Shown piece by piece: positions 13,650 to 23,074 of a DNA stretch of 64,000 nucleotides. This DNA is from Flabesymbios commensalis (taxonomy: Eukaryota > Annelida > Polychaeta > Terebellida > Flabelligeridae), in NCBI GenBank assembly GCA_964017125.1, contig OZ024912.1, positions 78,651,769 to 78,715,768 of the forward strand, in the 5' to 3' direction. Under the pieces are notes generated by a model. The model did not search any database, had not been told where the DNA came from, and saw only the letters and a program-made list of their open reading frames with translations. Numbering within the stretch: position 1 is the first letter of the stretch; each line of letters begins with the position of its first letter. Position numbers and translations under genes: made by a program.

Positions 13650-15815
13650 AGCAACCACTACACATCACAGCTGTCTCTGGCAGAGAAACATCTACTGTAC
13701 AACCTGGCCTCAGCCACCACTACATATCACAGCTCTCTACTGTACAACCTGGGCTCAGCCACCACTACATATCACAGCTGTCTGTGAAACAGAAAACATC
13801 TACTGTACAACCTGGCCTCAACCACCACTACACATCACAGCTCTCTACTGTACAACCTGGGCTCAGCCACCACTACATATCACAGCTGTCTGTGTAACAG
13901 GAACATCTACTGTACAACCTGGTCTCAGCCACCCCCACATTTCACAGCTGTCTACTGTACAACCTGGTCTCAGCCACCACTACATATCACAGCTGTCTGT
14001 GAAACAGAAACATCTACTGTACAACCTGGCCTCAGCCACCACTACATATCACAGCTGTCTGTGAAACAGAAACATCTACTGTACAACCTGGTCTCAGCCA
14101 CCACTACACATCACAGCTGTCTCTGGCAGAGAAACATCTACTGTACAACCTGGTCTCAGCCACCACTACACATCACAGCTGTTTCTGGCAGAGAAACATC
14201 TACTGTACAACCTGGTCTCAGCCACCACTACATATCACAGCTGTCTGTGAAAGAGAAACATCTACTGTACAACCTGGTCTCAGCCACCACTACATATCAA
14301 ACTGTCTGTGTAACAGAAACATCTACTGTACAACCTGGTCTCAGCCACCACTACATATCACAGCTGTCTGTGAAACAGAAACATCTACTGTACAACCTGG
14401 TCTCAGCCACCACTACATATCACAGCTGTCTACTGTACAACCTGGTCTCAGCCACCACCACATATCACAGCTGTCTACTGTACAACCTGGTCTCAGCCAC
14501 CACTACATATCACAGCTGTCTGTGAAACAGAAACATCTACTGTACAACCTGACCTCAGCCACCACTACATATCACAGCTGTCTACTGTACAACCTGGTCT
14601 CAGCCACTACTACATATCACAGCTGTCTGTAAAACAGAAACATCTACTGTACAACCTGGCCTCAGCCACCACTACATATCACAGCTCTTTACTGTACAAC
14701 CTGGCCTCAGCCACCACTACATATCACAGCTCTCTACTGTACTACCTGGTCTCAGCCACCACTACATATCACAGCTTTCTGTAAAACAGAAACATCTACT
14801 GTACAACCTGGTCTCAGCCACCACTACATATCACAGCTGTCTGTGAAACAGAAACATCTACTGTACAACCTGGGCTCAGCCACCACTACATATCACAGCT
14901 GTCTGTGTAACAGAAACATCTACTGTACAACCTGGTCTCAGCCACCCCTACATTTCACAGCTGTCTACTGTACAACCTGGTCTCAGCCATCACTACACAT
15001 CACAGCTGTCTGTGGCAGAGAAACATCTACTGTACTACCTCGTCTCAGTCACCACTACATATCACAGCTGTCTCTGAAAAAGAAACATCTACTGTACAAC
15101 CTGGTCTCAGCCACCACTACACATCACAGCTGTCAGTGAAAGAGAAACATCTACTGTACAACCTGGCCTTAGCCACCCCTACATATCACAGCTGTCTGTG
15201 AAACAGAAACATCTACTGTACAACCTGATCTCAGCCGCCACTACATATCACAGCTGTCTGTGAAAGAGAAACATCTACTGTACAACCTGGTCTCAGCCAC
15301 CACTACACATCACAGCTGTCTGTGAAACAGAAACATCTACTGTACAACCTGGTCTCAGCCACCACTACACATCACAGCTGTCTGTGGCAGAGAAACATCT
15401 ACTGTACAACCTGACCTCAGAGACCACTACACATCACAGCTGTCTGTGAAAGAGAAAAATATACTGCACAACCTGGTCTCAGCCACCACTACACATCACA
15501 GCTGTCTGTGAAAGAGAAACATCTACTGTACAACCTGGTCTCAGCCACCACTACACATCACAGCTGTCTGTGAAAGAGAAACATCTACTGTACAACCTGG
15601 TCTCAGCCACCACTACACATCACAGCTGTCTGTGGCAGAGAAACATCTACTGTACAACCTGGTCTCAGCCACCACTACACATCACAGCTGTCTGTGGCAG
15701 AGAAACATCTACTGTACAACCTGGTCTCAGCCACCACTACTCATCACAGCTGTCTGTGAAAGAGAAACATCTACTGTACAACCTGGTCTCAGCCACCACC
15801 ACACATCACAGCTGC
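13650..15815. repeat. 62-bp minisatellite with deletion variants
   Basis: Roughly 38 head-to-tail copies of a unit containing catctactgtacaacctgg, tctcagccaccactacacat and cacagctgtctgtgaaagag. Many copies lack the gtgaaagagaaacat part, giving units of about 43-46 bp. The plus-strand frames through it (for example 14061-14525) shift phase at each short unit because 62 is not a multiple of three, so they are not supported as protein. No spacers. Confidence 0.95.
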
Positions 15816-17138
15816 TTTTGAACCTTAACAGATATCTCTAATCGTCAGTAACACCAACATTAAATGTAAAACACTTTGTTGTTTTTGAAACAGTGTTCTA
15901 AGCGATTTTTCAAAAGGTGTACATGTTTTTTTTAAATAAGACAAGATATTATAACTATATACGTAGAAATGGAATACTAGATGGTTATGCCAAATGGACA
16001 TGATGAACTACTCTATAAGAACATATGCTTTTATTCGTCAATTCATCCATTCAGAAGTGTTTCTGTTTAGAAAATAACTTGCATTGATAGCTTTGATTGA
16101 TAGATAGATAGATTTAACGAAGGATGTGAATATTTAAAAACCAATAGTATATGCCTATTGCCTATATATAGTTGGATAATGGTTTCGATCTGGAAAATAT
16201 GGGTAACTTTCACTCACTTGAAGTTGTGGTTCGCGGTAGTGAGACACAACTTCAAGTTGAAGATTTAATTATTTAATTTAGCGTTTTGATTGTTAACAAT
16301 GATTTAGGGTTAATGTATTCATTGACCTGACGCAGAATATGCATTGAAATTCTACAATTTTTCAATGAACAGCGAGTCGATTCGTGTTTTTTTAAATAAC
16401 TAACACAATTCGCTAGCAGAGAAGCACACGTTAACCAATGTTGAATTAATGGTGGCCCACCATATGCGACGCTGTGTCAACAATAATCTAACATTGGGTT
16501 GACGCATCGAGCCTTTCAGGGTAGGGATTTGGTTCGATTGTTACTCGAAACTCGAAACTATTTGTCATTGCTATTATGCATGACACAGCTTCAAGCTGCT
16601 CTAAGGTTTGAATTGTGTAGTGCTGCATATCATACTGTGATCCATAAAGAACCTTTCAATAGTTGGATCGTCACAATTCGGCATTTTTAGGCCCACCAGC
16701 ATGCATAGCATGGTTAATGTTATAAGGAGTGCCGGGGTCCGTCCGAAGTACTTAGAAGAAGTGAAGATAAAAGGCTGACAGGCTTTAACGCTATACGATA
16801 AAAGTGTAAGACGTCAGGCTTCTTTTTGTTGCGAGCTTGCCAAAATTTGCAGAAAATTTATGTAATACAATATTTACTCCTTCACTCTGTCTGTGGTCGT
16901 TGGAAGTGGGTTGTGCTGTACCTTCTGCCGGGGGCTATGAGCGTGTGGGGTACTGTACTTTGGTACTTCAGTCAGACCATTGGAATCCCTGCCACCTCCC
17001 ACATGGATTACGGAAGATAAGCAATAAGTATCGTCTGACAGGCATCACTCACAGCCGGCTGAAAAACAACACACCGCGTGAGAGGATCAGGTCCAGAGAC
17101 AGAAGAAGCAGGTAAGTGGCATCATAAAAATCATAAAA
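15816..17138. other. Non-coding AT-rich spacer
   Basis: No gene is recognised. It holds a short tetranucleotide run (gatagatagatagat near 16103) and a hairpin element at 16208-16262 (arms cacttgaagttgtg and cacaacttcaagt) belonging to the family at 18262. Near 16440-16500 and 22207 are pieces related to the aatgttgggcc palindrome family. The right end is considered separately as a weak exon candidate. Confidence 0.5.
16828..17112 (+). other. Weak candidate 5' untranslated exon
   Basis: This slightly GC-richer stretch ends in a strong donor-like site, agaagaagcag|gtaagt at 17112/17113, about 5.7 kb upstream of the LOXL-like start codon and on the same strand. It contains a 92-codon frame (16837-17115) that matches no family I know. 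It could be a non-coding first exon of the LOXL-like gene or chance; only the donor consensus speaks for it. Confidence 0.15.
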
Positions 17139-17384
17139 TTAACCCTTACAGCGCGGGGATCGACCTTAGTCGTCAGAATCTGACGTCTACAGACGTCAGA
17201 TTCTGACGACTAAAGTCAATCCCCGCGCTGTAAGATTAAAAATAGTAGTAGTGGCCGTATACCCATAACATATGTATTCAAATGAAGCGGAAAAGCTAAC
17301 TAAGACATTTATGATGATTTCAGATTGAGAAAAATCTTTGGTCTCGATGGTTTATTTTTCAAAAATCACCGTTTTAAGGGTTAA
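17139..17384 (-). mobile_element. Hairpin MITE, TTAA-flanked (reverse copy)
   Basis: TTAA at both ends; termini CCCTTACAGCGCGGGG and gttttaaggg. Just inside the left end is a near-perfect palindrome: cgtcagaatctgacgtcta pairs with agacgtcagattctgacg. The body shows tgatgatttcagattgag and ctttggtctcgatgg. About 246 bp, non-coding. Confidence 0.88.
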
Positions 17385-17435
17385 AGATACTAACGTAATA
17401 GTAGGGGGCATCATTAAAAGCTCATACGTCCCAAA

Positions 17436-18210
17436 ATACACAGACCACTGGGTGGGTGGCTGTAATATACCAAGACCACTGGGTGGGTGGCTGTAAAATA
17501 CCAAGACCACTGGGTGGGTGGCTGTAAAATACCAAGACCACTGGGTGGGTGGCTGTAAAATACCAAGACCACTGGGTGGGTGGCTGTAAAATACCAAGAC
17601 CACTGGGTGGGTGTCTGTAAAATACCAAGACCACTGGGTGGGTGGCTGTAAAATACCAAGACCACTGGGTGGGTGGCTGTAAAATACTAAGACCATTGGG
17701 TGGGTGGCTGTGAAATACCAAGACCACTGGGTGGGTGGCTGTAAAATACCAAGACCACTGGGTGGGTGGCTGTAAAATACCAAGACCACTGGGTGGGTGG
17801 CTGTAAAATACCAAGACCACTGGGTGGGTGGCTGTAAAATACCAAGACCACTGGGTGGGTGGCTGTAAAATACCAAGACCACTGGGTGGGTGGCTGTAAA
17901 ATACCAAGACCACTGGGTGGGTGGCTGTAAAATACCAAGACCACTGGGTGGGTGGCTGTAAAATACCAAGACCACTGGGTGGGTGGCTGTAAAATACCAA
18001 GACCACTGGGTGGGTGGCTGTAAAATACCAAAACCACTGGGTGGGTGGCTGTAAAATACCAAGACCACTGGGTGGGTGGCTGTAAAATACCAAGACCACT
18101 GGGTGGGTGGCTGTAAAATACCAAGACCACTGGGTGGGTGGCTGTAAAATACCAAGACCACTGGGTGGGTGGCTGTAAAATACCAAGACCACTGGGTGGG
18201 TGGCTGTGAA
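17436..18210. repeat. 31-bp minisatellite, about 25 copies
   Basis: Near-identical units of 31 bp (gaccactgggtgggtggctg, taaaataccaa). Because 31 is not a multiple of three but the unit has no stop on the minus strand, all three minus frames stay open for up to 269 codons and read the same peptide in rotation. That is a property of the repeat, not evidence for a gene. High identity suggests recent expansion. Confidence 0.97.
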
Positions 18211-18261
18211 ATACTCCTTTCGTGTTACTGATGGTTTTTTCGTTAAGTCATCCTATTTAAA

Positions 18262-18323
18262 TTTTCACCCACTTGAAGTTGTGTCTCGCTACCGCGACCC
18301 ACAACTTCAAGTGGGTGAAAATT
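18262..18323. mobile_element. 62-bp palindromic element
   Basis: Inverted repeat with arms cacccacttgaagttgtg and cacaacttcaagtgggtg around tctcgctaccgcgacc. Further copies: 16208-16262, 21963-22023, 25659-25712, 51808-51872, and a partial one near 57293-57330. A cruciform-forming miniature element of unknown family. Confidence 0.8.
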
Positions 18324-18670
18324 ACAATACAAGATTAATTTGAGGCTTATTATTTATAGCATTTTGTAATACAATTTGTTGACTTAGTCTTTAAACCCTC
18401 ACGATGTATCAAGACTTCATTTTGCATCTGAACGACTTAATTTCCCACACCAAAGAGTTTTTGAACGAAACTTTCCATGAACTTGTTTTAATAGCAACAA
18501 TCTATTTATCATTTGCCACTCACTTCAAGTCATCTCCATCCACTACAAGTCGAGAACTGCGACATTTAAAAGATATCACTTTGGTATTTTATGAAATTAT
18601 ATAACTTTTATTACCCTCAAGAAAGAGTTGTGGTAGCAATTCACGTCTCAAGGTGATTGTAAATGAGAAT
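18324..18670. other. Non-coding spacer with weak inverted-repeat sequence
   Basis: AT-rich. It holds the motif ccatccactacaagtcgaga near 18535, resembling the hairpin arm of the element at 8770-8999, so this may be a decayed relative. A 66-codon plus frame at 18404 has no recognisable content. Confidence 0.4.
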
Positions 18671-20190
18671 AAATACATGAATACCATGGGAGTTACAGCC
18701 TTTATGCACGTAATACCTGAGTACTATTGGAGTTACGGCCTTTATGCACGTAAGACCTAAATACCGTGGGAGTTACGGCTTTTATGCACGTAATACATGA
18801 ATACCATGAGAGCTACGGCCTTTATGCACGTAATACCTGAATACCATGAAAGTTACAACCTTTATGCACGTAATACCTGAATACCATGGGAGTTACGAAT
18901 GCACGTAATATCTGAATACCATGGGAGTTGCGACCTTTATGCACGTAATACCTGAATACCATGGGAGTTACGGCCTTTATGCACGTGATACCTGAATACC
19001 ATGGGAGTTACGACCTTAATGCACGTAATACCTGAATACCATGGCAGTTACGACCTTAATGCACGTAATACCTGAATACCATGGCATTTACGGTCTTTAT
19101 GAACGTAATACCTGAATACCATGTGAGTTACGACCTCTATTCACGTAATACCTGAATACCATGGGAGTTACGGCTTTTATGCACGTAATCCCTGCATACC
19201 ATGGGAGTTACGGCTTTTATGCACGTAATACCTGAATACCATGGGAGTTACGGCTTTTATGAACGTAATACCTGAATACCATGGGAGTTACGACCTTAAT
19301 GCACGTAATACCTGAATACCATGGGAGTTACGACTTTTATGCACGTAATACCTGAATACCATGGGAGTTACGGACTTTACGCACGTAATACCTGAATACG
19401 ATGGGAGTTACGGGCTTTATGCACGTAATACCTGAATACCATGGGAGTTACGAATGCACGTAATATCTGAATACCATGGGAGTTGCGACATTTATGCACG
19501 TAATACCTGAATACCATGGGAGTTACGGCCTTTATGCACGTAATACCTGAATACCATGGGAGTTACGACCTTAATGCACGTGATACCTGAATACCATGGC
19601 AGTTACGACCTTAATGCACGTAATACCTGAATACCATGGCAGTTACGGCCTTTATGCACGTAATACCTGAATACCATGGCAGCTACGGCCTTTATGCACG
19701 TAATACCTGAATACCATGGCAGTTACGGTCTTTATGAACGTAATACCTGAATATCATGGCATTTACGGCCTTTTTGAACGTAATACCTGAATACCATGTG
19801 AGTTACGACCTTTATGTACGTAATACCTGAATACCATGGCAGTTACGACCTCTATTCACGTAATACCTGAATACCATGGGAGTTACGGCTTTTATGCACG
19901 TAATCCCTGCATACCATGGGAGTTACGGCATTTATGCACGTAATACCTGAATACCATGGGAGTTACGGCTTTCATGAACGTAGTACCTGAATACCATGGG
20001 AGTTACGACCTTAATGCACGTAATACCTGAATACGATGGGAGTTACGGGCTTTATGCACGTAAGACCTGAATACCATGGGAATTACGGCCTTTATGCACG
20101 TAATAACTGAATACCATGGGAGTTACGGCCTTTATGCACGTAATACCTGAATATCATGAGAGTTACGGCCTTTATGCACGTATCTATTTA
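18671..20190. repeat. 40-bp minisatellite, about 37 copies
   Basis: Units of 40 bp (taatacctgaataccatggg, agttacggcctttatgcacg) with numerous point variants and a few shortened copies (for example those reading agttacgaatgcacg). A block around 18880-19200 recurs in similar variant order at 19440-19930, suggesting a segmental duplication within the array. Confidence 0.95.
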
Positions 20191-20356
20191 CGTTTCACGT
20201 ATGTACAACGGGGGTTAATATTGGCCTGTATGCACGTGTCTATTTACGTTTTCACGTAATTTGCAAACAAAATAAAATGCCACTGAAATTGATAAAATAG
20301 TTTGTGGCTGATTATAAGTTGATCAAATAATAAAATTAGATCCATTATATCGACCC

Positions 20357-20420
20357 CTTGGATATGAAAGGGTGTATCTGCCACTTTATAAAGTGGCAGA
20401 TACACTGTTTCATATCCAAG
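20357..20420. repeat. Near-perfect 64-bp palindrome
   Basis: Arms cttggatatgaaa...tgtatctgccacttt and aaagtggcagataca...tttcatatccaag face each other with almost no loop. The DNA could form a cruciform. The inner tggcagata motif also occurs in the palindromes at 25257 and 50178, so a shared origin is possible. Confidence 0.8.
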
Positions 20421-21255
20421 TGAACATAATTACTGATAATATATGACCGGTTATTTTAAATAAGCATTACATTTGACAGATTAACATATAGTTTTATTGG
20501 AATTGTAGGCTACCTACAAATATACGGATTTCACCTACGTAATCTTACATACAAATTTTCAAATGTTTAGTCCCAAAAAAAATCGCTAATTGCAACCACT
20601 TCAGGTGGGTGAAAAAAATATATTATATAATGTAACGTTTTAAAGATTAACATTATACCTTTATTGACATCATGTGACTTTGAGGTAAACATGCCGTCAT
20701 GTCGTCAATGACCCAAATGACCCCCAGCCACATAGCTATAAACCAAGTGATTGTGGAATAGACGTGATGGCATAGTGTCTATTTGACCTCAATGACCTAC
20801 GGACACCACGTGAGTTTATAGTTGACGTGACGTGATAGTCTTCTGTTGACCTTAGTGACCTGTAAACTTTCATTAATAACATGAAATAGAGGCAACGTCA
20901 ATAACTCTAGGCTTACATAAAAGACGACTATTAGACCGTCCTTAAAGTGGAATAATCGTCTATGAAGTTATTAACAATAAACATCTAATTTGACATTTCA
21001 TCAATGATTAGACAATTTGTATCTAATTAATATGATCATTTAGAATTGGGGGATAACATATCCTCCTAAATTATGCTGATCGCGTTGTCGGTTATAAATT
21101 TTCAAAATGTGCTAATAACAGTTTTCAAAAATCTGATACTTATTTTGCAGGGTACACTTCAAAGACATCACTGACTCTGTACGTTCTGATAACGTTGCCT
21201 AGCATTGTCGACACGTTAGGAATTACGTCATTGCAATGGTCACGTGGACAGTCGG
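20421..21255. other. Non-coding, nothing recognised
   Basis: AT-rich unique sequence with several catgtgac/tgacct-type words around 20660-20870. No convincing gene, RNA or transposon. Confidence 0.4.
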
Positions 21256-21505
21256 GCATCCACTCAGGCCTTCAAATTTCAACGAAGCCATATGTTTCTT
21301 CCCCGCTCACTTGCAAAGAATCAGTATTGTGAGGAGCCTCCGTGACCGAGAGGTAGCGTGCTCGGCCTCATCCCGCCAGGGATCGAATTTCGATTATTGT
21401 GTCTGGAGGACAGTGTCATCTATTCATCTCACCATCATAAGGAGGTTCTCCTGGCCCAGTTTAGCCTATATGTGCACAAAGGTGACATAAAGCCCCATTC
21501 ATTTA
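21256..21505 (+). mobile_element. tRNA-derived SINE, 5'-truncated copy
   Basis: Shares its order of blocks with the fuller copy at 50608-50930: tgtttcttcc, cagtattgtgaggagcctcc, tgaccgagaggtagcgtgct (box A-like), cagggatcgaatttcg (box B-like), then the tail ggttctcctggcccagttta and tatatgtgcacaaaggtg ending ccattcattt. The upstream tRNA head seen at 50.9 kb is absent here. Non-coding. Confidence 0.75.
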
Positions 21506-21691
21506 CCTCATTCCAAACAGTCTACCTACTTAGAGTCTCACCCCACACAGATCGCTCACTTATGCAACTGGCCCCAGGCTGCGGATCTGCCTATCCTGAT
21601 TGTGAAAGTGGAAAAACAGCTGGTCAGCTCACATCATCCACATAGAGCCTATCTGTGACGTATGACGTCATTATCATACGAGTTGTTAAGA

Positions 21692-21939
21692 TTAAAGAGC
21701 TGAATTATTTTTGTATAAACCATAGAGACCAAAGTGGTTGTTTTCAATTTGAAATCATCAATAACGGCTTAGCTAGCTTTTTTCCGATTCATTTGAATAC
21801 CTATGGGTCCAACATGTGTACGGTCATTATAAATAGTTTTACTCTTACAGTGCGGGGATCGACATTAGTCGTCAGAATCTGACGTCTGCAGACGTCAGAT
21901 TCAGACGTCTAAAGTCGATCCCCGCGCTGTAAGGGTTAA
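21692..21939 (+). mobile_element. Hairpin MITE, TTAA-flanked (reference copy)
   Basis: About 248 bp. The left end is TTAA followed by agagctgaa, then ataaaccatagagaccaaag, caatttgaaatcatca, cgattcatttgaatac, and a 3' hairpin in which gtcagaatctgacgtctg pairs with cagacgtcagattc, ending ctgtaaggg-TTAA. At least eleven members are visible in the window in both orientations. The TTAA target and CCCT/AGGG ends are typical of piggyBac-class non-autonomous elements. Confidence 0.9.
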
Positions 21940-21962
21940 AGTGCTACATTTAAAAAAAAACA

Positions 21963-22023
21963 TTTTCACGCACTTGAAGTTGTGTCTCGCTACCGCGACC
22001 CACAACTTCTAGTGGGTGAAAAT
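21963..22023. mobile_element. Palindromic element (copy of 18262 family)
   Basis: Arms cacttgaagttgtg and cacaacttctagtg around tctcgctaccgcgacc, the same core as at 18262-18323. Confidence 0.75.
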
Positions 22024-22206
22024 TATTCACATTTGTTTAATTTTAAACCAAACATTTGCAAATATCGATGTTTAAACACAGTTTCTAGCTTGCTGCACGA
22101 TTGGGTCATCAATGCTGTTGCACTTTCACTGTCACTGACCCAATAGCTGTGAGATGATATCAATCAGTTTCGCACTAGCACGAAAGGTTCAATCAATGTT
22201 GTTTTA

Positions 22207-22262
22207 ATATAATGTTGGGCCAACGTCGCAGATTGTGGGCCAACATTGACACAACATTAGGC
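22207..22262. mobile_element. aatgttgggcc palindrome element
   Basis: Short inverted repeat: aatgttgggccaacgtcg faces gtgggccaacatt. Related copies, many longer, occur near 23086-23165, 23592-23652, 23690-23790, 26041-26330, 30940-31215 (interrupted by a SINE), 33880-33950, 35050-35125, 47204-47290, 54935-55005, 56765-56830 and 62104-62165. Often preceded by a string like aacacaagacgtt. An abundant miniature element without coding capacity. Confidence 0.65.
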
Positions 22263-22359
22263 CAACTTATCATGTTAACTGTATTGTTCATTTGTTATTT
22301 CAGCGAACACAAGACGTTCACCCGATGATGTTTTAGATGTGACTCTATCCAGGTGATAA

Positions 22360-22790
22360 ACGTCACGTAGCTACTATTACGCCATCTGGAATATAAACGT
22401 GACGTACCTGAGGATTACACCAGAATATGAACGTGACATATAGTAGGAGGCCTTTGTAAACGTGACGTAGCTACGTAGCCTATAACGCCCACTGAATCTA
22501 CGTGACGTAGCTAAGGATTACACCATCAGAATATAAACGTGACGTAGGTGAGGATTACGCTATTCAAAATATAAACGTGACGTAGAAACAGCCATCCAGA
22601 TTGTGAACGGTTACGTCATTTGAATTTTCAGTGCGACGGAGCTAAAAGTGACCAATATACAAATAACGTGACACAATTTGTCAAGGTGACGTGGCTATAA
22701 GTACGTGGATACGGAATACGTCATCAGTTCCGGTGTACACGTGACATCACGTAGAACACGTCATCAGTTGTAGTGTACACGTGACGTGTG
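22360..22790. promoter_or_regulatory. CRE/ATF-like motif cluster before LOXL-like exon 1
   Basis: In about 430 bp ending at the start codon there are seven TGACGT words (for example near 22401, 22463, 22505, 22541, 22578, 22685, 22783) and three in reverse (tacgtcattt, tacgtcatcag, cacgtcatcag), plus CACGTGAC words. Several sit in a decayed tandem unit of about 36 bp reading aacgtgacgtag, gctaaggattacacc, agaatata. TGACGT is the core bound by CREB/ATF-family bZIP proteins and TGACGTG resembles the UPR element. A promoter or 5' UTR role is inferred from position only; no TATA box or start site is established. Confidence 0.45.
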
Positions 22791-22792
22791 AG

Positions 22793-23074
22793 ATGTGTTC
22801 CAGGCGGTGGAGCAGCCAGGTGGTGCTGGCCGTGTACTGCCTCATGTGTATAATCTGGTCAGCCTCGCCTGACCCTCTCACCTTCACCCCGCAATCTGGT
22901 GACCTTGTGACATTCACCCCGCAGTCTGGACACCCTGTGACATTCACTCCTCAGTCCGGTGACCCTGTGACCTCCACCCTGCACCCTGGAGTGACCCCTG
23001 CACCACGTGAAGGTGACGTACGCCTCGTGGGCTCTGACACTGCTGGTACGGGAACAGTCCAGGTGTTTATACAG
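22793..23074 (+). CDS. LOXL2: LOXL-like exon 1: signal peptide, Pro/Thr region, SRCR1 start
   Basis: ATG at 22793 is the first in this frame after an in-frame TGA at 22742. It encodes 94 residues. Residues 1-25 (MCSRRWSSQVVLAVYCLMCI then IWSAS) form a signal peptide with a hydrophobic core. Residues 28-57 contain three copies of a 10-residue unit like TFTPQSGDPV, encoded by 30-bp DNA repeats. DVRLVGSDTAGTGTVQVFIQ starts the first SRCR domain. The donor is acag|gtgaga, phase 0. A decayed copy of the exon end plus donor lies 0.2 kb downstream. Confidence 0.88.

Noticed and set aside
14061-15841. Thr/His-rich plus-strand frames that look mucin-like
   Set aside because: Units of 62 bp and shorter forms shift the frame repeatedly; no conserved reading frame through the array.
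17352-18192. Minus-strand frames of up to 269 codons in three phases
   Set aside because: The 31-bp unit has no stop in any phase on that strand, so open frames are automatic.
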